Source: Coniferiporia sulphurascens (Eukaryota > Basidiomycota > Agaricomycetes > Hymenochaetales > Hymenochaetaceae). Taken from it: DNA of 64,000 nt. The DNA lies in contig NBBA01000024.1 of assembly GCA_002794785.1 (NCBI GenBank), forward strand, positions 1 to 64,000. The letters run 5' to 3'. This document shows positions 12,321 through 24,141 of the stretch, piece after piece (position 1 is the first letter of the stretch; the number at the start of each line of letters is the position of its first letter). The notes beneath the pieces are model-generated. The model saw only the letters and a list, made by a program, of their open reading frames with translations. It searched no databases and was not told the DNA's origin. The position numbers and the translations under genes were made by a program.

Positions 12321-13127
12321 TTAATGGAATCGATTCTCTGCTTCTTCTGATTTCGTGGCCTCCGTAGATGAGCTATCCTGAGATTCGAAGTCCTCTCCAT
12401 CCGAAGCGGGCCCTACTGGATCGAGTTCGAGTATACAGGAAGAGTTTTGATCAACTTGGCATGAATCTTCGAGATCGTTGAGACCATCATGACCTGAAAC
12501 GTAGGACGGAGAAACGGAGAATGAACCATGCGCACACGTTCCCTGATGTCCGTTTCCGCAGTTCGTTCCATCAATACAGGGATATGTGTGCGGTTGGACG
12601 CTCGACATTTCTGAAGCTGAACCCAGGAGGTCCGCACGACCAGGATGCACGTCCAACTTGGGCGTGTTTCTCGGAGAGTTTTTGAGTGCCAAAAGGCTTC
12701 TGCGGGCAATTTCCTGGCTCGGGTCGGACTGCGTAGAGCTCTTAGTGTGATCGTTGAGCGTCCGAATGTTTAGGGAGTGACGTGCGCGGCGAGTCACCCT
12801 CTCGACTGCCCGCTTCATAGGCCGACTGAGGTCCTTTCTGACTGTTCGTCCTCTATCTTCAGGGAAATCCGTTTCGCGGGAAGACGATGCGCCCGGGCGG
12901 TGTGCTTCAACAGATTCTCTAAGGGATTTTTCCATATCGCGGCGGGGAGGGAGCGTCATGGTGACGATAGAGTCGAGGTGCTGCTTTCGAGTGGCCTTGA
13001 TGGCGCGGGGAGAGACGAATGGGAGGAATGGGCGTAGACTCCAAGTTTGTTTTATATAGACATCTGTGGAAGGTTTACTGCGCTGTAAAGGTGTATACGG
13101 ATTCCGAGGAATAAAGACAGGGGACAT
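12321..13127 (-). CDS. Hypothetical protein, no recognised family
   Basis: An uninterrupted frame of 268 codons runs from the first ATG at 13127. The open frame extends a further 25 codons upstream without an ATG, so an upstream exon is possible. The predicted protein is hydrophilic. It has a basic first half with RAVERVTRRARHS, and an acidic Ser-rich end (DGEDFESQDSSS). A Cys/His stretch (CIDGTNCGNGHQGTCAHG) about two thirds of the way along might bind metal, but it fits no finger consensus I know. There is no signal peptide or membrane segment. It was called on length alone and could be a chance frame or one exon of a larger gene. Confidence 0.4.
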   Translation of the reverse strand: MSPVFIPRNPYTPLQRSKPSTDVYIKQTWSLRPFLPFVSPRAIKATRKQHLDSIVTMTLPPRRDMEKSLRESVEAHRPGASSSRETDFPEDRGRTVRKDLSRPMKRAVERVTRRARHSLNIRTLNDHTKSSTQSDPSQEIARRSLLALKNSPRNTPKLDVHPGRADLLGSASEMSSVQPHTYPCIDGTNCGNGHQGTCAHGSFSVSPSYVSGHDGLNDLEDSCQVDQNSSCILELDPVGPASDGEDFESQDSSSTEATKSEEAENRFH

Positions 13128-14404
13128 AGGATAGCCACCTTCTTCGGAGCGCAGCGCTAATACATACTCGCAGCACTGCGCAAGACCAAATATTGCAGGC
13201 ACCGCATTCGAGATTTGATCTTAGAGACAGCTGAAGTTGAGCCCTTGAATACTAAGTCTTAAAGAGTACTGCAAGGTAGTAGTTCTATTATGGCGCCGAC
13301 GGATCGGAGTTAAGAACTTAGGAATGACCAGCCGTTGTCGAGTATGTAAGGAAGAAGTAGCTCGACAAAAGGCGAGCAAGTAGTGTGATCAACTATACAC
13401 GAAGATGCCGAACCCAAGTACGACCAGCTGTGTATATAGGAAGAGAAGCCAAGGGCAGTGGCCCGATTATCAAGTTGCGATGCCTAGAAATTTAAGGCTA
13501 GAATTGCCAAAGAAGCTAAAAACCGAGACCAGATCGCCGAGTAGTCCGAGGGCCCGTTTATATAGTAGTAACGGAGACCTTTACAGAGCTAGGTTTGATT
13601 TGCAATTTTTATTGAGCTTGTCGCTTGCTTAGAGGAAGATTCAGAGAAAGCTAAAGTTGGTGATTCATAATTTGATTACTACATGTAGAACGTGCGATTA
13701 CTTCAGCAGTGAGTCACGGGAACAACCGGAGCCCGTGCGGACCGCGACCATACATGTTGCACGGCATCTCTACCAAAATTTATGAGCGAGCAGGGCTCAA
13801 CCCACCTCACAGCGTCAACTTTCCACACAATGAAACGCGATTCAGGACTGGCTTTGCGTCTATGTCTGGATTCGGACCCTTTCAGCAGAGGAGATTGTGA
13901 GATAGGTAAAGCGGCGCGTGTCTCTTCCTTCTGACTGGGGTTCCTGGCGTATGAACGAGGTCTAGCCTCGCTTCTTGTCCACTAGGTATAGCAACATCGG
14001 AATCCTTCCCTCACTGAGATCCTCTCTATGAGCAAAATCTTGTCAGTGGATGGTAACGACCCTTGTGATCTGACTCTTCGATGTGCGCAGTCATAAGCCA
14101 AGAAGTCCTGGGTCCGGTTACCTGGCCCTGTCAGAGTTCTCTGTACGGTCTCGCACTCGCACCTCATGCCATAGTCTGGGTTGTCAGCCTGTGAAGTTCC
14201 TTCAAACACGAACGTGTCTGCGAAGATAAACTGCGCATATGGTGCAGAAGAGAGTCAATGGGCATGGCTCTCCCTGGGCACTCCATGCCTTCGTCATATG
14301 ATCTTGCGCATTACCCCCTTAGGCCCGGTCCACGAGCGAGAATTTATGTGACGCCCGGATGTATAAAAATCGCAACGTCGTGTTACAAAAACACCGCTAA
14401 AGAG
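13128..14404. other. Intergenic region / PhoD promoter
   Basis: No gene could be supported. The right end is the promoter of the PhoD-type gene. Confidence 0.5.
14362..14368 (+). promoter_or_regulatory. TATA box of the PhoD-type gene
   Basis: TATAAAA lies 43 bases before the chosen ATG at 14405. That would leave a very short leader of about ten bases if transcription starts about 30 bases downstream. Confidence 0.5.
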
Positions 14405-17400
14405 ATGAAGGCGTTAACAGCGCTTGGGGTAGTTCTTATAAGCGTCGTGGCGACGAGCGCGACTACTCCGCTTGACTCTAACCTTGCCTATAGTTCACCA
14501 TTCTCAGACCATCCTCAGGTAATGCATTCGCAGACGTTATCCTCTAATACCAACCAATGAAGTCTTATTTACGCGCCTATAGTTTTCTCGTGATACAAAG
14601 GCCATACACAAACGTCATGTGGAAAACTTCAGAAGAGAATTAGTAAAGCGTCAGACGCAAAATGCGGCCCCATTTAATGATGAGCACTACCCAACTTTCT
14701 ACGGTTCCGATTTCAGCAATGTGATTTTTCCTTTCTCATTTGAACTAGAGTTACTCACGTTCACCTCCAGAGCCCTTTCGTCTGGAGCGGAGGAATTAAT
14801 TTCACACACTCGAGCAAGTCGTTATATCTTCGTTTGCCAAGCTCAACATGACTACTTACCAATTTGTCAAGTTGCAAGCGGTGACCCTTTAGATATGTCC
14901 GTTCTTCTCTGGACACGGGCCGTTCCTATTCCATTCGCACTCAATCCAGCTTCTCCGCCGTCCACCATACCGGACCAGTCTGTCCCTGTTTGCGTTTCTT
15001 TCTCTGTATTTCCGAACGAGAACCTTTCTGGGCACCCTGTGTCTACTGGTCAGGCTTTCACAAGCTACGATGTTGATTTCACGGTCAAAGTCGAAGCCAC
15101 GGACCTCCAGCCAGATACACAGTACTGGTTCGTGTTCAGTGACTGCACGAATCCGAGTAGCATGAGCCCTGTCGGAAGGACTAGGACATTTGCGAGCCCG
15201 GATAGTTCGTTTTCCTTGCCCGTCATTTTGAATAACGGACACATGGCAATATTAACTGCTGACTAATGTTTCGTGCAGCATCTGCGGACAAAGTAAATGG
15301 AGGGAAACCTCTTACGCTCGCGGTTTTTTCGTGTTCTCAATATCAAGCTGGTAACGATCAAACTCGTTGTCACAATTCGTGATGATACATGATAGCGGAC
15401 CTTTTCTTTAGGATGGTTCAATGCTTACGGCGTTGCGACGCTCAACGCCTCTGCTGATGCTTTTATTCATCTTGGCGACTACGTACGTATTTTTTTGTCA
15501 ATGTGATCGATACTTATGTACATTTTCTTCCAACGTTAAGATATACGAGTCTCTGGGAAACGGGTACGCTGTGTTTGCTTTGAGACGCTCACGACGGGCT
15601 TAATCGATGACATTACAGTGATCGTATCGGAAGACACGTACTGGGTCGTGAACTGGCGACAATTTCAGACTATCGCCAGCGCCTCAATCAGTACCGGACG
15701 GATCAGAGTCTTGTGCTTGCCCATCAAAGTGGGCCTTGGATAACGGTTTGGTACGAAGTTTGGCACGTTGAGCTTTGCACAAACTCTAACTTTTCTTTAG
15801 GGTGAACTATTTAAGCTTTACCACGTGCTCTTACTCAGCTGATTGAAGGTCATATCGAAAATAGGATGACCATGAGGTGTGTTATTGTCATCTCCTGTAC
15901 TTCTGACACTGCATGACCTTCCCATGCTTATCAGGTCGCCGATAATAGCTGGAAGGCTGGTACCGCTGACTCAAATGATACAATGCTCGGATGCTCCTTT
16001 TCGCCTTCGGGGACGTGTTTCACAGACAGAAAGCTCTCCGCAGTGCGCGCGTACCATGAATGGATGCCCGTACGTCAGGTCACTGCGGATGATAAACTAC
16101 GCATCTGGCGGAATTTTCAAATAGGCCGTCTTCTCGATCTCACTATGCTTGACACGCGACAGTATGATCGCGATTTAACAGACGTGAGTCCTTTCAACTT
16201 GAACGAAAATATAAAATCGACGCATTTTACTTACGCATAACTAGGTGTACTATAATACTGAATGCAATATCCTTTGTTTCGATGCCTTTTGGGTAGATAC
16301 GTGCTGATCAGCTCACTTCCATAAAGATGTCAACACAATTTCGAGTTTTAGTAATCGTTCCATCATGGGGTTAGATCAAGAAAACTGTTTGTGTCCACTA
16401 ATGGGGATTCCTTTTTACTTATGCTGAAGCTTTTACTAATGCACTTAAGATAGGGTTCTTTGACTCGTTGCTCCAATCAAAATCTAGAGGCGCAATCTGG
16501 AGGGTCGTTGGGTATGGACTATACCATAGCTTTGAAACATTTTTATTTTACAATCACTCCAGCCAGCAGATTGTTTTCACACAGCTTAATGAGTCTGGCG
16601 TTTGTAAGTGTTCCGCAGATTTATCATTTCCTTAAAGAAAGAACTGAATGTATAACCTCAGTCGACTTGGTAATTATTGTTTAACTATTTATGTACGTGC
16701 TGTGATTAAAGAAGCGGCGGTCAGGATGCGTGGGACGGATACAGAGCAAATCGCGAGCGTGTACTCAACCACATCGCCGATAACAAGATCGACAACGTCG
16801 TGATTTTATCTGGAGACAGTCACGCCAATTGGGCATCTGACCTTGCCCGTCAGCAATATTCTCGCCTCCAAGTGTTTGTGAAGAAGATGCTGATTTTAGC
16901 ATCTATGCTATTGCAGATCCAAATGACACAATAACGTGAGACAAATTATTACGTTCGCCTAACTTGGTCTCATGCGAGAAATGACTTTCAGATATAATTC
17001 TGTCACCGGAGAAGGCGCGCTTGGGGTCGAGTTTGCTGGTACTGCAGTATCTACAGCTTCTTCATTTGGTACGGGAATTTCTCCGGCGAACGCAGACGTG
17101 ATAAGCACGAGTTTGGTCTCGGCAGGGGGAAACGAAGACTTACAATGGAGTGAGGGATCATACCGAGGCTTTTTCACGCTGACCATCGATCCGCATACGA
17201 TGAAGGCGACATACTATGCTATGCAGAACGTCAGTAAGTATCGACAATGACTTTAACCGGTCCATTCTTTCCATCCTTTGAGAATCACAGCGCAAAATAA
17301 TATGTTCTCATATTCCCTTTCCGCATAGGCTTCGCCAATCTGGATGCGTTCGCGAGCGCAAGCTTCGTCGTTGAGGCTGGTGAGTTGAAACTTGTTCGTC

Positions 17401-17522
17401 CTTTATGTCATCAACGAAAATTTGTCCCAGGTTCGAACAAACTTAGCAGGCCCGTTGCAGGGGGGTCTGTCCTTGCCGGGGTGCTGAAGGCAAGCGTTGT
17501 CAACGGTAACAAACAGAATTGA
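14405..17522 (+). CDS. Secreted PhoD-type phosphatase (alkaline phosphatase D family)
   Basis: Exon 1 (14405-14518) encodes a signal peptide (MKALTALGVVLISVVATSA). Later exons carry the PhoD order: VASGDPLD with LLWTR, an Fn3-like N-domain ending SPVGRTRTF, VFSCSQYQAG, IHLGDY, IYESLGNG, DDHE, the VADNSW block, LTMLDTRQYDRD, IWRVVGQQIVFTQ, LSGDSHANW and GVEFAGTAV. D and H residues in the IHLGDY, DDHE and SGDSHAN blocks are the expected metal ligands. The family hydrolyses phosphodiesters and monoesters outside the cell. Exons I could join: 14601-15204, 15279-15350, 15412-15482, 15541-15563, 15619-15750, 15865-15876, 15935-16183, 16245-?, 16352-16386, 16454-16511, 16563-16599, 16725-16848, 16917-16935, 16992-17233, 17329-17379, 17431-17522. 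Three joints are unclear: residues after GSDFSN in exon 2, a one-base frame problem before DDHE, and the segment after YYNT. It is either an intron-rich functional gene or one in early decay. It is tail-to-tail with the AA8 gene. Confidence 0.82.
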
Positions 17523-18213
17523 TGAAAAATACAGCGGTGGGGGAAGGGTGATACAATGAACGAAAGCGATGTCCATGAAATGAAGACCCCAACTTACCTG
17601 GAAAGCATAGTACCGTTGAAGCAATCGGGCTATATGTAAAATAACAACTTAAACTCGTTTGAAGAATTCGAACTTTTAAAGTTAAAGAACGTCACTCGCT
17701 AGTCTGACTGGACCTTCCATAAAGGAGGATTTCTGAAGATATGTCAAATACGGCTGGAGCCCCGCATATTGGATTTCTCGAAAGCTATCTTATCGAATAA
17801 CGTCATAGAAAGAAAATTCTTTAAAACTAAACAGAATTAGGCCTCCCATCACTGAACAGGTCGGCGCCGGTGCTTTCGTAACGTAATACCAGACTTCGAC
17901 GTCATTAAAAAGCATATCTGAAAGATTAGCAGTAGCTTTCCGGGTATCGAATAGCTACAATCTGCAACACGTATTTGTATCCTTACTGATGATTTTTTCT
18001 GAGCACTAAAAGGGCATTTGCAGTCTCGGCGACGGTTATGTAACATAATACACAACGTCCATTCTATTGGCTTTGTGAATCTATAGGGACCATACTGTCA
18101 ACGAGAGTTTAGGTATATAAAGACAACAGGTTGACCAGCGAGAGCTACTAAATCGAGGCGGTAGATGCCCGCTGGTATTGCGGTCACCGTTAGCTAGGCC
18201 CACAGGCTTCCAT
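17523..18213. other. Intergenic region between convergent genes
   Basis: AT-rich shared 3' flank of the PhoD and AA8 genes. No frame could be supported. Confidence 0.5.
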
Positions 18214-19144
18214 TCAACCAATGTAAGTGTTGTAATTAGTACTGGAAGCGTTTACAAAAGCTTCGCCCCAGAATCCGACTGTAGGTTTGAAACACGCGTA
18301 AGTAAATTCTCCAATAATGGGCCTCACTGAAAGGACAAAGCTCACCATCGTCATGCTTGTTGAAGTTGCTTTCCGGGTCTGAGGGATCATCGACGGCCTC
18401 AAAGCCTAAAAGCAGTCATTAATCGAGATATCCGTCAACCGCCACTTTGCCTGGTGGCAACAGATCAGAGTGTACTTACTGACAGCCCATGCGAGTGTTG
18501 GAGCTCCCGTGGTGTCGAGACTACCACTTGAGCTTGGGCCAGCCCAGCTTGTGCAGTTCTGGCAGCGGAATACCCAGCGCCACGTATCCGCATCAACCGA
18601 CGTCTGCGCGAGTGATGTAAGCGTTGGTCCAGGGTACTCAGTAGGCTGTTTATGGCCCCTTTATATGAATAATATTAAACACAGAGTTGAGTGCGTGAGA
18701 AGGGATGTGGTCCGCACGTCGCGAATCGCGTCGATGCAACGATGCAATTTTCATTGGGCCAGGCGACAAGTAGAAGGTTGTCTGTCATCTGTCCACCGAG
18801 GGCAATACCAATCTGAAAATGACATTGTAAGGATCTTTATAGAGAATAGACGAAGTGGAGTCAAGAGACTTGCCCATTGGTTTGAGATCGGCGATACGAT
18901 CTCGCCAATGAACTCATCTGTGTTTGAGGAACCAGCAGGCGGTGTGACGAATCCAATGGTAATATTGTATGTTGGATCCGTAATCCCCTGGAAGGTGATT
19001 CCGCTGTCGGTGTAAGACGAGCTCACCTGTGCAAGCGTACCTAAACGGATAGTAAAATAAGCAAGACTATGGGTGAAATTGAAATTGAAACACACCTATG
19101 ACGGTCGCACTAACAAAGAACAGTAGGCTTTTCAAGAATGTCAT
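18214..19144 (-). CDS. Secreted heme-b cytochrome, cellobiose-dehydrogenase-type (AA8-like), single domain
   Basis: Six exons on the reverse strand (19144-19096, 19040-18874, 18812-18718, 18658-18480, 18405-18346, 18278-18214) sum to 615 nt, 204 aa. Residues 1-17 form a signal peptide (MTFLKSLLFFVSATVIG). The rest is one cytochrome domain of the type found at the N-terminus of cellobiose dehydrogenase, with blocks GITFQGITDPTYN, DEFIGEIVSPISNQW, GGQMTDNLLLVAWPN, FRCQNCTSW and NFNKHDDVGFWGEAF. M81 and H181 are 100 residues apart, matching the known Met65/His163 heme ligands of Phanerochaete CDH. There is no flavin, cellulose-binding or membrane domain, so it is a free redox protein. It could pass electrons to LPMOs or metal ions (inference). 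Intron 2 has a GC donor (GCAAGT). Confidence 0.88.
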
Positions 19145-20098
19145 AGTGAGTAAACGGATCTACGATGATAGGACGTAAAGACTGCAACAATCCAGAGAAA
19201 TGCGCGAGCTTATGTATCCCAACGCGTTGTTTTCGCGTTGATTTGTCGGTCGCCTCGTTTGGTTCGATTTACATGTAGCATAGCTGAGAGTACTGTAAAT
19301 CGTGTTTTCCCGAAGAAATAGTCCGCCGATGCGTGCTAAACTGCCGCTGTTAATCCCGCTCCACACCCACATGTGTTCCTATGCATGTTTTTTTGGGTAG
19401 AGAAGGTCAAGAAGAACTATTCATAAACACGACCATCCGAACCTGGCAAAGGAAGCCCACAAGGTCAGATGAGAAAAGCCGAGAATGGTGCAATTCTGCG
19501 TCTTGCCGGATAACGACCACGTCCTTATTCTTCCTCATATTTTTGAGTCTTGAAAAGCCGTTCTTAGACTTATTTGGATATCTTTTGCCCCTTCTTCGCG
19601 CCGTCATCCTCGCAAACACCGGATCGATGCGTATAGGTTTCGCCCGAACCCGAGAGCCTAACGCTACAATCCGTGCATATGCAGAATAAAACTGAGGTAC
19701 CTTTCCACAGTAAAATCCCCGAGATTCTGTCGTCAAAATGAGCCGTCACTCTCAAATCCGCACAGTGACATCGCCCGGGCCAGTGGCACTGAGATGCTGA
19801 AACTCGAGTCGCTAGATAGCCGACATGCGGCCCGGGTCAGGAATAGAGGCTCTGTTCAGAAGGTCATCATATATTCCAAGAGTAGCCACGCAGCTCGGTG
19901 TAGGATCACAAACCGAAAAGAAAAATTGCACCGAACTCAACAATCCGAGTCTTCAAAGAAAACAATTATCAACCACAATATCCTGAACTTCCCTTTTTGG
20001 ACAACAGATCATGAAGTCACGTGTAAGGTTGAGGCTGACACGCGAAATTTTGACCGACGCACTCATGAGACGCGTCGCGTTCCCGCATCCTGACCACC
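19145..20098. other. Intergenic region between divergent genes
   Basis: Shared promoter space of the AA8 gene (leftward) and the Axl2-like gene (rightward). No supported gene was seen. Confidence 0.5.
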
Positions 20099-23000
20099 AT
20101 GTACTCTAATCCTCTCCTCTCCTTTATAATTCTTTTATTTATTGAACTGGCATCGGCAAATGTCCTATACCCCGTAAGCGACCAACTTCCGCTAATTGCC
20201 CGTGTCGGCCAGCCGTACTCGTGGTCGATCTCCCCCGATACTTTTGAGTCTGTCGATCATGATGTTTCCGCCTCTTCTCTCCCTTCCTGGCTTTCTTTCT
20301 CAAATCTCACATTCACTGGTACACCGAGCACGGAAGACGAAGGCTCTGTCGATATCACTCTTGTGGCAGGTGCTGCTAAGGACTTGTTCAGCATTTGCGT
20401 TACTCATTTCCCACCACCGGTACTCCGCATTCCTCTCGCAACCCAGTTCAATGACACCAATCCATCTATGAGCTCTGTATTTCCACTAAGTCCTGGATCT
20501 GCGCTGAAAGGTCAAAACCCCACTGTCCGCGTTCCACTTCACTGGTCTTTCTCGATTGGATTTGAGGGTGGCACGTTCACCAATGAGAATGACCTCTTCT
20601 ATTACGCGCAATTAGCGAACGGCTCTCTCCTTCCGGACTGGATAACCTTTGATGGAAATGCGGTTACTTTTGATGGTGTGGCACGTGCACCCTTGCTCGG
20701 CGAAGGCGAGTGGGTAGAGTTGGTGCTCATTGCGAGCGACCAGGAGGGCTACTCTGCTGTACGAACCCCATTTGACATCGTCATCGAGTCGCACGAACTT
20801 TCCTCCTCCAATACGCTTGTCCTGAATACTACGCGGGGAGAATATATGGTTATGGACTTTGTGCAAGACGACTGGATCTTTGCTAGTGTATTGGTCGACA
20901 ACTCTTCTATCCATGCGGACAACATCACATCCCTCTTTATTGATACCTCTTCCACGACTTGGATCTCGTATGACTCTAACTCGCGCACGTTAAATGGTAC
21001 AGCGCCATCGGGGGATTTTGCTGTGACGCTGCCTATGATGCTCTCGGCGGTCAATCAATCCCTGACTTTGAATGTCACTCTCGATGGTCTCATCTCCTAC
21101 TTCAAATCCGCGACGATTCCAGGGATCTCTGCCAGTCCGGGATCTGAATTTACCTTTGATCTCTCACCGTGGTTATCCAACGACGTCACGTTCTCGGGTC
21201 ATAGCGTTTCGCTGTCCGCCAATTCCACCACAAACCCTACATTTTTCACTCTTGCGACGGATAACGAAGGGAAAATGGAGCTCACGGGACGAATACCGCA
21301 AAATGTGAAAGCCTCCCATGTAGACATTGTTTTCACCGCGTACGACCATACGACTCATGCTATTTCACACGCCCAGGTGAGCATAGCAGTCCGCACATCC
21401 TCTACAGATAGTACTGCTCGCGATGCATTTTCGCGACGTCGACGTCTTGTATTGGGACTCAGTATTGGCCTTGGTAGTGCCGTGGGGATTTTTGCACTCA
21501 CTGGCAGTCTTGCAATCATACGTAAATACTGTCGGGTGCAACATACAGCGGTGGATCTGTACAGTCGAAGCGTTAAAAGTGAGGAGAAACTCGATATTGA
21601 GAAGGATGGCTACGGTTGGTCAGAGAAAGCAGGACTCGGGCTAACCGAACTACCTTCGGTGGGCAAAGAATGTTATTTCTTATCGTAGCTTGTTTTTAAT
21701 CTTTTCAGGAATTAGGCGTATCGTACCCCTTACCCCGACGTCGGAATTGGTTATACGCGCTCTCTTATCCCAGGTTCCCCTCCGCCTAAAAAGATGACAA
21801 AGGCAGCTTTTTTCACAAACATCAAAGCCGCCATGCGAAACTTCTCTGGGGGAAGTGCAGCATCGGCACCGAAACGCCTCATATCAAAGCCGGTGCTTAT
21901 GTCGACAGAGGGAAGCTCGGACTCATTACGCGCCCTTCGTGCAGCCGCTGGTCTTAATAACTCCCCAGGTATAGGTACTCGTCATGCGCCAGTGAACTCG
22001 AGCTTAGACTCAGGCTCATTGGGCGTCCCTGAGAATGATGGATTCTCGCTCGGCCTTGGAAGCGGCCTCGGCTCGAGCCCAACATCTAGCACTGGTCACA
22101 GCAACGAGACGGGGAGAGGCAGCGTTCCACGCCAACGAGCAGACTTTGGTCCATCGCGTGCTGGAAATACACTCGCTGTCACTCCTCTCCCTCCAATACC
22201 TCATGCACGGATGCCTCCGGTCCAAGGAGCCGAGCAGAATAGCAAATCATTTCGGGCACACATTCACCGCCAAAGTACGGACACACGTGTTACACAGTCG
22301 TCAAGCGATCGCGATGAGGAACTTGAAGAGGCGGTGATTGTCACGGCATCGCATGCAGCTTCGATCTGTTCCGCTAGATCATCCAACAGTCACGCCCCTT
22401 CGAAGGTAGCACGTAGTGGTGGTGGTTCTAAAGTTTCGACAGAGCGTCCACGTCTTGTACAGTTTACCAGCGCACGCGGCGTTCCTGCACCTGTTCCTAC
22501 GCTTACATCGCTAGCAGGTCCCTCTCGTGATCCTAGGCGCGTCAGTCAAGTTGCAGCCATCGTTTCTCCCTCTGAAGCCGTTGGAAATGCGGATCCCGAT
22601 ACGGACGCCATTATGACGGAAGGTATGCGTTACGTGCGTGCGTTCGGTGACCAGCCCACAGCCCACGATTCCGCAATCCCGTCGAATCTAGGCCGTCACC
22701 CACCAAATTCTGGAGCTTTGTCCAGCCGCTCAAACTCAAACTCAAAACGGTCATCTTACGGACGCGGAGGATTATCACCCGCGACAACCGCTGGAAGTGG
22801 CTCCCCAGTCCCAACGCAATCAAGCTATATTTACCCTTCGCCCTCGCAGAGTATAGAATCGGGAGTAGGGGGTCGCAAGGGAAGCACCAAAGGCAGCAGA
22901 GGTAGCCTAGTAATGAGCCGTATCATTGTGCGCACTGGAGAAGCATTTGTTTTCAAGTACCCTGTCGTAATCCCCTCCCCTACTGCTGCATCATCCTCTT

Positions 23001-23272
23001 CGCGAAGTCTTGGAGAGAAAGGTCTAACGGCACGACTCTTGTACGGAGGCGGAAGTCTACCTGCGTTCCTCGCCCATTCCGTTTCCGTTGCAACCTCGCC
23101 ATCGTCTCCTGGGAAGAAGCACCGTAAGCGCATTGAAGTCGAATTCTGGGGAACGCCTGCTGCACGAGACGTCGGTGAAGTGGTTGTAGGGATCTTTTTA
23201 GAGAATGACGGTCACACAGGCAACGGAGAGTGTGTCGGACGCCTAGTGGTGGATGTTGTCACCAGAGGTTGA
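20099..23272 (+). CDS. Axl2-like cadherin-fold single-pass membrane protein
   Basis: Two exons (20099-21658, 21716-23272) give 1038 aa. The start has a CCACCATG context. A signal peptide (residues about 1-20) precedes tandem cadherin-like/dystroglycan-type domains (VLYPVSDQLPLIARVGQPYSW, LPDWITFDG, TTWISYDSNSRTLNGTAP) with many N-glycosylation sequons. One membrane helix lies at about 450-474. A long Ser-rich cytosolic tail follows, with SPPPKKMTKAAFF, IPRRRADFxP-like and YVRAFG blocks and a C-terminal beta-rich module ending GECVGRLVVDVV. This is the architecture of yeast Axl2/Bud10, which marks axial bud sites through septins; basidiomycete relatives are usually annotated as axial budding pattern protein 2. 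The intron acceptor is the second AG (GGAATTAG), because the first CAG would leave a stop codon in frame. It is convergent with the transporter gene. Confidence 0.85.
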
Positions 23273-24141
23273 AATTACTCCTGCATTAATTATCATGACC
23301 TAACCAATCACGACGAAAACGAACTTTCACGAGACAGGATAACTCGTCTCTTTATACGACCTTCATAGATGCGAGACCCGCGGAGTTAATGCCCTATAAG
23401 TTGCAGTCTACATGACTGTGGCGGCGCGCTGGTAGTCATTTGTAATTTAGTTACAAGTATAATTTCGTAGAATTATCATAGGTTTGTAGCAGACTCGGAT
23501 TTGTATTCTGTAGCCTTTTTTGTATTCCAGACCATGTATCATAGTTCTACTTCACATTATAAATTTATCTCTATGCGGCTAACAAAGGAGAGATAGATGA
23601 TATAGTTTGTAAAAGAACTTCAGTACTTTCACCGCAAGGAGTTTGCTGACTTGGCATTTTTTCGTGTGCACCCTTTCTGATTAATGTGGAAACTACCGCC
23701 GGGCAAAAACACTCAGGAGGTCACGAGTCCAGAAAATGTGTTTCGAGAGGTTGGAATGAAAAGCTCGATACATAAGTACGACCTATTTATATGCGTGTTT
23801 ACAGAAGGAAACGGAGAGAAATGGAGAATAGCAACCAGGAGGCTACAAAAACGATGGCATAGCAAGCTACTACAGCATACATTGAGAGCAACAGTACAAT
23901 AGCTATCGTCCGTGTTCCTCAGATCCGTACTCACGAATGGGCTCAAGTTTGAAAACTATCAGAGCGTCTTGTAAGTAGTGATTTGTTTCCGGTATGTGTC
24001 AATTAATGAAGAGTGAATGTAAATTCCGTGAGATACTGCATTGAAAAGCGATTGGAAATTATAACATAAACCGGAACACTCTAATAGGGTCAAGTTAGTT
24101 ATTTGACCTCTGGCTTCTGGTGGAGCGCCCGTACACAATGC
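23273..24141. other. Intergenic region between convergent genes
   Basis: AT-rich shared 3' flank of the Axl2-like and siderophore transporter genes. No supported gene was seen. Confidence 0.5.

Noticed and set aside
18470..19015. 181-codon forward frame
   Set aside because: Antisense of the AA8 cytochrome exons and introns, and it crosses their splice sites.
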